Below are positions 1 to 6,165 of a DNA stretch of 64,000 nt, in pieces. Each line of letters starts with the position of its first letter. Position 1 is the stretch's first letter. The DNA comes from Sphingobacterium cellulitidis (lineage in GTDB: Bacteria; Bacteroidota; Bacteroidia; Sphingobacteriales; Sphingobacteriaceae): contig NOUX01000009.1 of the NCBI GenBank assembly GCA_002245855.1, positions 1 to 64,000 on the forward strand. Direction: 5' to 3'. A program made the translations under genes and the position numbers. The notes beneath the pieces are model-generated. The model was not told the origin of the DNA, did no database searches, and saw only the letters and a program-made list of their open reading frames with translations.

Positions 1-1
1 G

Positions 2-32
2 AAGCCCGTTGTCAGATGACAACGGGCTTTTT
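2..32 (+). terminator. intrinsic terminator of a gene left of the window
   Basis: A 13-bp perfect stem (2-14 with 17-29) with a two-base loop is followed by a short T run. It most likely ends a plus-strand gene lying just outside the window. Confidence 0.7.
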
Positions 33-79
33 GTGTTTTCAGGGGAATGGGGAAATGGAACGGATGGCCCGGTCGGTAG

Positions 80-98
80 GGGCGTATCGCATACGCCC
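80..98. repeat. 19-bp palindrome, copy 1
   Basis: GGGCGTATCGCATACGCCC: 8-bp arms around a CGC centre. Identical to 497-515 and inverted relative to 568-586. Confidence 0.85.
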
Positions 99-200
99 TT
101 TTGTATTGTTGTTTGGTCATGGTTTGACAAACATGTCGCCCCGCTGGGGCTGTACCTTGTTATATGATCCATGCTACAAATATGTCACCCCTACGGGGTT

Positions 201-400
201 TGATCCTCGTCAGCGGTGCAAGAAACTCCAGAGGAGTTTAATGTTAGTAGAAAGGAATGTAGCACGAAATAAGCCCGGCCGCAGAACTGCAATCGCTAAA
301 GCGATTGCAGTTCTGCGGCCGGGCTCTTTTTTTTTACCTTCGGGTTACTAATATTGAACCCCTCTGGGGTTCCTACAGATATGTCGCCCCGCTGGGGCTG
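201..400. repeat. composite palindromic repeat, copy A
   Basis: The unit runs from TGATCCTCGTCAGCGG through AAACTCC-AGA-GGAGTTT, a long hairpin (272-296 pairs perfectly with 301-325, loop TAAA), a T run, AATATTGAACCCC-TCT-GGGGTTC and a GCCCC-GCT-GGGGC palindrome. Flanks match copies B and C closely, but the long stem has a different sequence. Confidence 0.85.
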
Positions 401-428
401 TATCTTGTTATATGATCCTTGCTACAAA

Positions 429-468
429 CATTCCGCCCCTACGGGGCTTGACCATGCAGGGCGGAATG
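429..468. repeat. 10-bp inverted repeat with 20-bp spacer
   Basis: CATTCCGCCC (429-438) and GGGCGGAATG (459-468) are exact reverse complements. The interval contains another GCCCC-TAC-GGGGC palindrome. Confidence 0.7.
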
Positions 469-496
469 ACTATCGGATAAATGAAACGTATTGTAC

Positions 497-515
497 GGGC
501 GTATCGCATACGCCC
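497..515. repeat. 19-bp palindrome, copy 2
   Basis: Identical to the palindrome at 80-98 and again followed by a T run (CCCTTTTTG). Confidence 0.85.
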
Positions 516-567
516 TTTTTGTTGTAATATGGGTTTTATAGCCGTTTTTGAATTGGTTTTGGCAGGA

Positions 568-586
568 GGGCGTATGCGATACGCCC
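568..586. repeat. 19-bp palindrome, copy 3 (inverted)
   Basis: Same arms as copies 1 and 2 but with a GCG centre, that is, the opposite orientation. Copies 2 and 3 therefore form a head-to-head pair about 52 bp apart. Confidence 0.85.
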
Positions 587-650
587 CTACGATTGGCGGG
601 CTAGAAATGGATTCTTCGCTTCGCTCAGAATGACAGATAAATTGTGTCAG

Positions 651-709
651 GGTCATGGGTTAAAAAAGGAGCTTCGGCAAGGCCGAAGCTCCTTTTTTAA
701 CCCATGACC
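651..709. terminator. 28-bp perfect hairpin, bidirectional terminator form
   Basis: 651-678 pairs without mismatch with 682-709 around a 3-nt loop (AAG). The stem includes AAAAAA/TTTTTT tracts, so it has terminator form in both directions, yet no gene lies next to it on either side. Confidence 0.75.
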
Positions 710-730
710 TAATGTAATGATGTGATTGTC

Positions 731-753
731 ATTCCGCATCGAAGATGCGGAAT
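731..753. repeat. 10-bp hairpin
   Basis: ATTCCGCATC, GAA, GATGCGGAAT: exact 10-bp arms and a 3-nt loop, in the same repeat cluster. Confidence 0.75.
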
Positions 754-797
754 CCATTTTAGGCGATATGTTGGCGAACGTGACGTCACTCGAGGCT

Positions 798-994
798 GGA
801 TCAATCGTCAGCGGAGCAAGAAACTCCAGAGGAGTTTAATATTTGTATAAAGGATCGTAAAATGAAATATGCCCCATCCCAAAGCAATCGCTTTAGCGAT
901 TGCAGTTTTGGGGCAGGGCTATTTTTTTCTACCTTTTGGTTACTAATATTGAACCCCGCAGGGGTTCCTACAAATATGTCGCCCCTATGGGGCT
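798..994. repeat. composite palindromic repeat, copy B
   Basis: Same order of parts as copy A. The long hairpin (871-891 with 896-919, loop TTTA) keeps the tip CAATCGC/GCGATTG but the outer stem is imperfect. It abuts copy C directly. Confidence 0.8.
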
Positions 995-1188
995 GGATCC
1001 TCATCAGCGGTGCAAGAAACTCCAGAGGAGTTTAATATTAGTAGAAAGGAATGTAACATGAAATAAGCCCGACCCCCAAGCAATCGCTTTAGCGATTGCT
1101 TGGGGGTCGGGCTCTTTATTTTTTACCTTCGGGTTGCTAATATTGAACCCCTCTGGGGTTCCTACAAATATGTCGCCCCTACGGGGCT
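995..1188. repeat. composite palindromic repeat, copy C
   Basis: Same order of parts as copies A and B. The long hairpin is again perfect (1066-1087 with 1092-1113, 22 bp, loop TTTA) but its outer stem differs from copy A. A T-rich tract follows. Confidence 0.85.
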
Positions 1189-1350
1189 GTATGTTGTCAA
1201 ATACCCCTTCCTACAAATATGTCGCCCCTACGGGGCTGTATGTTGTCAAATACCCCTTCCTACAAATATGTCGCCCCGCTGGGGCTGTATCTTGTCAAAT
1301 ACCCCTTGCTACAAATATGTCGCCCCGCTGGGGCTGGACCTTGTAATACT
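1161..1350. repeat. 49-bp tandem repeat, four copies
   Basis: Copies begin at 1161, 1210, 1259 and 1308, an exact 49-bp period. Each holds CTACAAATATGTCGCCCC, then TAC or GCT, then GGGGC and an AT-rich linker. Copies 1-2 have the TAC centre and copies 3-4 the GCT centre. No spacers, so not CRISPR. Confidence 0.9.
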
Positions 1351-1458
1351 TACAGGACAAACCTACTCCTCCCTTTCCTTATGGATGTGATTGGTTATGA
1401 ATACGATATTGTATTTTTTTGGGAGATAAATCAGACAAAACAATAATTTAAAAATCCG

Positions 1459-1466
1459 TATCTTTG
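1459..1466 (+). promoter_or_regulatory. -7 element TATCTTTG before the radical SAM gene
   Basis: Matches the Bacteroidota -7 consensus TAnnTTTG and ends 7 nt before the ATG at 1474, so the transcript would be leaderless or nearly so. No clear -33 TTTG at the usual spacing. Confidence 0.5.
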
Positions 1467-1473
1467 CTGTCCA

Positions 1474-2436
1474 ATGGGTACACAATTAGATAATGGAGTC
1501 AAGCCTTATAATCATTATGGGGCTTATTTGAAGGAAAAATACGACGGTCAACGGGTGTTTAAAGTTATTGTTGATGGTAATTTTACATGTCCGAATCGTG
1601 ATGGAAGTAAGGGGTATGGGGGCTGTACTTATTGTAATGTTGATTCCTTTACGCCTGATACAGCGAGGAAGATTCCTTCTATCCGGGAACAGGTTGAAAA
1701 TGGTATTGAAAGAGCTCGTAATAGTTATGGAGCGGAAAAATTTATCATTTATTTCCAGCCAAATACCAATACCTACGCACCGACGCATTTATTAAAAATG
1801 ATGTATGATGAAGCCTTGAGTATTTGTCCTGAACATACGCTTGGATTATCTGTTGGTACTCGTCCGGATTGCTTGGATTTTGAAAAGATTGCGCTATTAG
1901 AGAGCTATACGGATCGTCTTGATGTAGATTTAGAGATGGGAATGGAGTCTATTTATAATGATACGCTGGAGCGTATCAATAGAGGCTGTTCGCATGATGA
2001 GTTTATATCGACCATGAAGATGTTGGAAAATACATCTTTGGATTTATGTGTTCATACTATTTTTGGTTTTCCATGGGAAACGGAAGAGATGATGCTTAGA
2101 TATGCTGATGAAATTAATAAGCAGCCTAAGATCAAGTTTGTGAAATTACACCACCTTCATATCGTTGAAGGGTCCATTATGGGCGTGAAGTATAAAAGAG
2201 AACCCTTCCACTTATTTAGCTTGGAAGAGTATACTGAGTTCCTTTCCAAATTTATTCCATTGTTAAGACCGGATATCATTATTCAACGTGTATTTGGAAT
2301 TGCTGATAAGGAATTATTGATTGCTCCAAATTGGGGATTCCCGAAATCAGGCATCCAAACCAAAATTGATAAAGGACTTGAAGAGAGAGGTGTGAAACAA
2401 GGTTCAGCGTATAAAGAAGCTGATTTAACGATATAA
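1474..2436 (+). CDS. YhcC-like radical SAM protein (TIGR01212 family)
   Basis: A 320-aa cytosolic protein. The cluster-binding cysteines are Cys39, Cys51 and Cys54 in CPNRDGSKGYGGCTYC; the long spacing before CxxC is characteristic of the YhcC/TIGR01212 family rather than the classic CxxxCxxC. A TIM-barrel radical SAM core follows, with a conserved GTRPDCLD segment near residue 130. Length is normal for the family. The ATG at 1474 is supported by the -7 element just upstream. It is a single-gene unit closed by a hairpin at 2438. The biochemical role of this family is poorly established, so only the radical SAM chemistry is claimed. Confidence 0.88.
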   Translation: MGTQLDNGVKPYNHYGAYLKEKYDGQRVFKVIVDGNFTCPNRDGSKGYGGCTYCNVDSFTPDTARKIPSIREQVENGIERARNSYGAEKFIIYFQPNTNTYAPTHLLKMMYDEALSICPEHTLGLSVGTRPDCLDFEKIALLESYTDRLDVDLEMGMESIYNDTLERINRGCSHDEFISTMKMLENTSLDLCVHTIFGFPWETEEMMLRYADEINKQPKIKFVKLHHLHIVEGSIMGVKYKREPFHLFSLEEYTEFLSKFIPLLRPDIIIQRVFGIADKELLIAPNWGFPKSGIQTKIDKGLEERGVKQGSAYKEADLTI

Positions 2437-2437
2437 G

Positions 2438-2466
2438 AAAAGGGTTGCAGTCTGCAACCCTTTTGT
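2438..2466. terminator. bidirectional terminator between convergent genes
   Basis: AAAAGGGTTGCAG and CTGCAACCCTTTT form a stem directly after the stop at 2436 and before the convergent gene ending at 2485. Confidence 0.85.
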
Positions 2467-2484
2467 ATTGAAATATCTTGATGA

Positions 2485-2952
2485 TTACCTCTCGACGATT
2501 GTTTTTAAATCGGCAGGAGAGTAATAGATTGATTTCAAAGTTTTATCATCGCCTTTACGGAAAACCAAGAATTTACCATCAATTTCTTTATAGTAGGACT
2601 CAACACCTTTTTCTAAATAATGTTGTTGAGTTTCCATTGCTTCTTGTTCAGTTTTACAAGCCTTACTCATGTTCGAACGTTGAACTTCATTGAAAAGGTC
2701 ATTGAATTTATCCTTCAAACCAAATTCTAAGATAGCACCTGAAAGCACATATTGAATATCGCAAAGAGCATCCGCAATTTCTACCAGGTCTTTGTCCTTA
2801 ATTGCTTCTTCGAGTTCTTTTAATTCTTCAGCGATTAAAGATACTCTCAAGTTGCAACGCGTCTCAGATGGGATTGTTGGTTGATCTAAAATCGGGTGCT
2901 GAAAAGTTTTATGAAATTCGGCAACCGAAGTTAAACATTTAGGGTCTGTCAT
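2485..2952 (-). CDS. MazG/HisE-like nucleotide pyrophosphohydrolase
   Basis: A 155-aa protein of the all-alpha NTP pyrophosphohydrolase superfamily (PRA-PH/MazG-like). The metal-binding helices are visible: EELKELEEAI (about residues 42-51) and EIADALCDIQYVLSG (about 58-72), giving the typical ExxE...D pattern. The C-terminal third (YYKEIDGKFLVF onward) is a short tail often seen on the Bacteroidota versions. These enzymes hydrolyse non-canonical or phosphoribosylated nucleotides to monophosphates; the substrate cannot be read from sequence. Not beside other his genes, so a HisE role in histidine synthesis is unlikely. The ATG at 2952 is the natural start; a weak -7-like TACTTTCG lies at 2978-2985 on the minus strand. 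Confidence 0.8.
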   Translation of the reverse strand: MTDPKCLTSVAEFHKTFQHPILDQPTIPSETRCNLRVSLIAEELKELEEAIKDKDLVEIADALCDIQYVLSGAILEFGLKDKFNDLFNEVQRSNMSKACKTEQEAMETQQHYLEKGVESYYKEIDGKFLVFRKGDDKTLKSIYYSPADLKTIVER

Positions 2953-2998
2953 ATCAATTGTAATTTTGTTAAAAATACGAAAGTAGGGGCAAATAAAA

Positions 2999-3022
2999 AA
3001 GGCGCAATCTAGATTGCGCCTT
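2999..3022 (-). terminator. terminator of the pseudouridine synthase gene
   Basis: AAGGCGCAATCT/AGATTGCGCCTT is a perfect 24-bp palindrome, followed on the minus strand by a T run. It lies 6 nt past the stop at 3028. Confidence 0.85.
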
Positions 3023-3027
3023 GTATG

Positions 3028-4467
3028 CTATTTCATTAAGTGTTTTAATTGAATAATTTCCTTTTCCTCCAAATATCTCCAACGACCACGGGGAAGATCT
3101 TTTTTGGTCAGGTTTGCATAGACTACGCGATCTAGTTTTTCAACCTCATAGCCTAATGATTCAAAAATACGTCTTACAATCCTGTTTTTACCACTATGGA
3201 TTTGGATTCCAACTTCCCTTTTTGAAGCGCCTACAACGAAGCTAACGTCGTCAGGCTTGATGAATCCGTCCTCTAGTTCAATACCGAATTGAATTTTATT
3301 AAAATCACCTTGTGATAAGTTCTTGTTTAATTCAACTTGATAGATTTTGCTGATGTTATTTCTTGGGTGAGAAAGTTTCTCAGCTAAATTGCCATCATTT
3401 GTAAGCAACAGAAGTCCGGTTGTATTTCTGTCCAATCGACCCACAGGGTAGATTCTTTCCTTAGTTGCTTTCGCTACTAAGTGCATTACAGTTTTACGTT
3501 CTTGAGGATCATCTGTTGTTGTGATATAATCTTTTGGTTTATTCAAAAGAATATATACCATTTTTTCACGTTTTAGGCGTTCGTTGTTATATCTAATTTC
3601 GTCCTTTGCAGGATCTACTTTAGTTCCTAACTCGGTTACCACCTCACCATTCACAGAGATTACACCTGCTTCAATAAGTTCATCCGCCTTTCTACGCGAA
3701 CAAATCCCAGAGTTGGAGATATAACGGTTTAAACGAATTAATCCATCATCCTCAACATTGAAGTTTTTTTCTTGCTTAGGTTTTCTGAAATTATCTTTGC
3801 GGAAATCGTTTTCCGATCTACCTTCGTTGTCACGGCCAGAATTTCTTTTGCTGAAATCTCTGCCTTTACCATCGAATTTTTTGTAAGGACGGTCTGAGTT
3901 GAAAGATTTTTCAAACTTACCATCTTTATTGAATTTAGAGTCTTTACTGAATTTTGAAGATCTTTTCGTTGCTTCTTCGCCGTATCTTGATTTTCTTTCA
4001 GGTCTTTCCTCTCTATTGAATCTATCTTCTTTATTGAATCTTTCTTCTCTATTGAATTTAGAATCTCTATCCTCTCTGTTAAATCTAGAGTCTCTGTCTG
4101 GTCTAGAGTCTCTACTAAATTTAGAATCTCTATCTGGTCTAGAATCCTTACCAAATTTTGAGTTTCTATCAAATTTAGAGTCTCTTCCAAATTTGGAATC
4201 TCTGTCAGGTCTAGAATCTTTGTTGAATTTAGAATCTCTCGCGAATTTAGAGTCCTTGTTAAATTTAGAATCTCTTCCAAATTTAGCGTCTTTATCAAAT
4301 CTGCCTTTATCAGAATTTGAGTCGCGATTAAATTTATCAGATTTGTAACTTCTTGATGAGTCGAAGGATGATTTATCGTCCTTTTTATTGTTCTTGAAGC
4401 CGTCGGAATTGCTTCTTGATTTTCTGGAGTTGTCCTCTCGACTGTTCCTTTTGCTATTGAATGGCAT
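3028..4467 (-). CDS. RsuA/RluB-type rRNA pseudouridine synthase with long charged N-terminal tail
   Basis: 479 aa from the chosen start. The C-terminal 236 residues are a normal enzyme: an S4 RNA-binding domain (IRLNRYISNSGICSRRKADELI, residues about 244-300) and a catalytic domain with GRLDRNTTGLLLL, whose Asp346 is the expected nucleophile, and KIYQVEL. It should isomerise a uridine of 23S or 16S rRNA. The first 240 residues are low complexity, rich in Arg/Lys/Asp/Ser/Asn, with degenerate DSKFN(K/R)-type pentapeptides, predicted disordered. An in-frame ATG at 4512 exists, but a TATCTTTG -7 element at 4494-4487 lies between it and the ATG at 4467, so the downstream start is preferred. Which uridine is modified is unknown. 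Confidence 0.88.
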   Translation of the reverse strand: MPFNSKRNSREDNSRKSRSNSDGFKNNKKDDKSSFDSSRSYKSDKFNRDSNSDKGRFDKDAKFGRDSKFNKDSKFARDSKFNKDSRPDRDSKFGRDSKFDRNSKFGKDSRPDRDSKFSRDSRPDRDSRFNREDRDSKFNREERFNKEDRFNREERPERKSRYGEEATKRSSKFSKDSKFNKDGKFEKSFNSDRPYKKFDGKGRDFSKRNSGRDNEGRSENDFRKDNFRKPKQEKNFNVEDDGLIRLNRYISNSGICSRRKADELIEAGVISVNGEVVTELGTKVDPAKDEIRYNNERLKREKMVYILLNKPKDYITTTDDPQERKTVMHLVAKATKERIYPVGRLDRNTTGLLLLTNDGNLAEKLSHPRNNISKIYQVELNKNLSQGDFNKIQFGIELEDGFIKPDDVSFVVGASKREVGIQIHSGKNRIVRRIFESLGYEVEKLDRVVYANLTKKDLPRGRWRYLEEKEIIQLKHLMK

Positions 4468-4486
4468 AATTCGAAAAAATGAGCCA

Positions 4487-4494
4487 CAAAGATA
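4487..4494 (-). promoter_or_regulatory. -7 element TATCTTTG for the pseudouridine synthase
   Basis: Exact TAnnTTTG on the minus strand, 19 nt before the ATG at 4467. It excludes the longer reading frame starting at 4512 from the main transcript. Confidence 0.55.
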
Positions 4495-4512
4495 GGCAAA
4501 ATTTTGACTCAT

Positions 4513-4858
4513 TCCACATTTAAGAGGAATACTTTAATAAATATTAGAAACTGTAGACATATTAGGAGGAAAAGGTCGATTAGTTTGCTGTAGAGGCGTA
4601 AAAATCTAGTTTCTAGTATTTTATGGTTTTCGGTGGATTTTATCCGATTTATGATCGAGATTTTAACTTTGAATTGCCTTAAAGGGCTCTCAAATTAATA
4701 GGTTTTGGTTAATTTATGTTTAACTATGTATGAAATGGCAGAGAATTACAGTAGAAATGTTACAAAAAAGGCGGATTTGGAAATATTGGTTTAAAGTTGT
4801 TTTAACGTAGATTTTACATGGCTTTAACTATAATTAACTTTCTTTATTAATACTATTG
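4513..4858. other. AT-rich intergenic region
   Basis: Lies between divergent genes. No reading frame with family features, no tRNA-like fold and no strong hairpin was seen. It probably carries upstream regulatory sequence for the transglycosylase gene. Confidence 0.5.
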
Positions 4859-4890
4859 TTTGTGCGTTAAAGTAATAAGCTGTACTTTTG
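4859..4890 (+). promoter_or_regulatory. promoter of the transglycosylase gene (TTTG-20-TACTTTTG)
   Basis: A -33 TTTG (4859-4862) and a -7 TACTTTTG (4883-4890) are separated by 20 bp, the expected Bacteroidota sigma-A arrangement. Transcription would start near 4897, giving a leader of about 70 nt. Confidence 0.65.
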
Positions 4891-4966
4891 GAGCTTGATT
4901 TTTCACCAAGCTACTTTTTGATCGGCTTTTAGGAGATGCGTGGATAGAGTGGCAGTAAGGGAATGA

Positions 4967-5701
4967 ATGGTTAAAAAAAGAGTATTATGTAGTAGTGCAC
5001 TTTTGATGTTAATGTTAATGTCGAATTTGTACTCAAAACCCCAACCAGAGACGGCTGATCCTTTTAGAAAGGCATTGGACCTCTCGATGAGAGCCAATAT
5101 TGCAGATGCAATGGCGACTAACAAAAAAGAGGCTGAAGATGATATTTACAGCCGAATTTCTTTTGCTGAGACCGATATTCCTTTAGAGGAGGTTACAGTA
5201 AAGAAAAAACTAGACAAGTACCTGAGTAGGTTTGCTTATCTAAAAAAGCCCACACATCAAATTCACAGAAAAGCGGATCAATTACTTCCCCGCATTGCGA
5301 AAATCCTTAAGAGTTACGGTGTTCCAGAAGATTTCAAGTACATTGCTGTAGTTGAGAGTAGTCTGAATCCTAAGACCACTTCCCACAAGGGAGCCGGAGG
5401 TTATTGGCAATTTATGCCCGCAACTGCGCGATTGTATGGATTAAAGGTGAATGGAAGTGTGGATGAGCGCTTAGACTTAATAAAGTCTACCCATGCGGCA
5501 GCAAAATATCTAAAATCACTACACAAAGAGTTTGGTGATTGGACTTTAGCAGCAGCAGCTTATAATGTAGGTGGAGGAAGTTTAAGATCTTCCTTAAGAA
5601 GACAAAACAAGGATAGTTACTATGACTTGAAATTGAATTCTGAAACTGCAGCCTATGTCTATAAGATAATTTCCATGAAAGCAATTCTGGAAACTACATA
5701 A
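4967..5701 (+). CDS. exported lytic transglycosylase, SLT domain
   Basis: A 244-aa protein. A signal peptide occupies residues 1-23 (KKRV, then hydrophobic ALLMLMLMSNLYS). An SLT/goose-lysozyme-like domain spans about residues 105-235: catalytic Glu130 in VVESSLNP, then GAGGYWQFMPATARLYGL and AAAAYNVGGG, the conserved motifs of the MltC/MltD/Slt group. It should cleave peptidoglycan glycan strands in the periplasm, forming 1,6-anhydro-MurNAc ends. No LysM repeats are present, unlike MltD, so it is a short form. It is alone under its own promoter and ends at a hairpin. The lipobox Cys is absent, so probably soluble periplasmic. Confidence 0.88.
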   Translation: MVKKRVLCSSALLMLMLMSNLYSKPQPETADPFRKALDLSMRANIADAMATNKKEAEDDIYSRISFAETDIPLEEVTVKKKLDKYLSRFAYLKKPTHQIHRKADQLLPRIAKILKSYGVPEDFKYIAVVESSLNPKTTSHKGAGGYWQFMPATARLYGLKVNGSVDERLDLIKSTHAAAKYLKSLHKEFGDWTLAAAAYNVGGGSLRSSLRRQNKDSYYDLKLNSETAAYVYKIISMKAILETT

Positions 5702-5737
5702 AGCGCGAAAGCCTAATTTTATGAACAATACCAAATC

Positions 5738-5762
5738 AGGAAACCTTAGGTTTCCTTTTTTT
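5738..5762 (+). terminator. terminator of the transglycosylase gene
   Basis: AGGAAACCT-T-AGGTTTCCT followed by TTTTT. Confidence 0.8.
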
Positions 5763-6072
5763 GTGCCTAAAATTTTAGAATGCCTCACTAGGTTCCGTTA
5801 ATTCGCTATTGATATTAATGCATGCAATCCTATTTATTGAAAATTTTAATTAAGTTTAAGATAATGAAATCCCTTTTAGGGATTTTTTGTTTAGCAATTG
5901 AAAGCGAGATTGTGCTGGATGGGAAAAAACTAAAGAGAAGCTATATGCTATATCCGAGATTTTTAAACATGCCGATTCAACAACAAGAACACACTAACCT
6001 TATATTGACCTCAAGCTCTTACCTTATTTTCTTTAGTTATACGATTTAGCGATTATTCAATTATTACAAAAA
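5763..6072. other. intergenic region upstream of the cbb3 operon
   Basis: Contains a terminator-like hairpin at 5867-5890 (AAATCCC/GGGATTT then T run). A 75-codon frame at 5822-6049 runs through that hairpin and shows no family motif, so it is not called a gene. Nothing else recognised. Confidence 0.45.
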
Positions 6073-6086
6073 GTGATAGGAATCAC
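6073..6086. promoter_or_regulatory. CRP/FNR-family binding site upstream of cbb3 oxidase
   Basis: GTGATAGGAATCAC is a perfect inverted repeat: TGAT-N4-ATCA as in the FNR/Anr box, and also GTGA-N6-TCAC as in the CRP box. It is centred about 60-65 bp before the expected transcription start of ccoNO. Activation of cbb3 oxidase by FNR-like regulators at low oxygen is well known in other bacteria; its use here is inferred. Confidence 0.65.
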
Positions 6087-6131
6087 ATTTTCTTGCTTCC
6101 CATTATCATTAGAATGTCATGGGTAGACTGC

Positions 6132-6139
6132 TAATTTTG
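6132..6139 (+). promoter_or_regulatory. -7 element TAATTTTG of the cbb3 operon
   Basis: Matches TAnnTTTG, 26 nt before the ATG at 6166. There is no TTG at the -33 position, as expected for an activator-dependent promoter. Confidence 0.5.
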
Positions 6140-6165
6140 AATCGTTAACTTAATATATAAGAATA

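Larger units (their letters stand above)
1..1450. repeat. gene-free palindrome/repeat cluster
   Basis: No credible coding gene is present in this stretch. It holds three copies of a composite unit (about 201-400, 798-994 and 995-1188), three copies of a 19-bp palindrome, a 28-bp perfect hairpin (651-709), further inverted repeats (429-468, 731-753) and a 49-bp tandem array (1161-1350). Short reading frames here only translate the repeats. The type resembles the noncoding intergenic palindromic repeats seen in many Bacteroidota genomes; that comparison is from memory. Confidence 0.8.

Noticed and set aside
1161..1350. CRISPR array
   Set aside because: The 49-bp units are contiguous with no unique spacers, and no cas gene is nearby.
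16..1446. Several open frames of 60-110 codons within the repeat cluster
   Set aside because: They translate the repeats themselves on both strands and in several frames (for example YKYVAPTGL and QICRPYGAV from the same DNA), with no family features.
3899..4348. Leucine-rich 149-codon frame opposite the pseudouridine synthase
   Set aside because: It is the antisense of the repetitive tail; LLNLESL-type repeats are simply the reverse complement of DSKFN-type repeats. The matching alternate frame at 3738-4499 on the minus strand is rejected for the same reason.
4468..4512. Longer start of the pseudouridine synthase at 4512
   Set aside because: The TATCTTTG -7 element at 4487-4494 lies inside this extension, so the main transcript should begin after it.
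5822..6049. 75-codon frame upstream of the cbb3 operon
   Set aside because: It reads through a terminator-like hairpin and has no domain, signal or conserved motif; a CcoS identity was considered but the sequence lacks its pattern.
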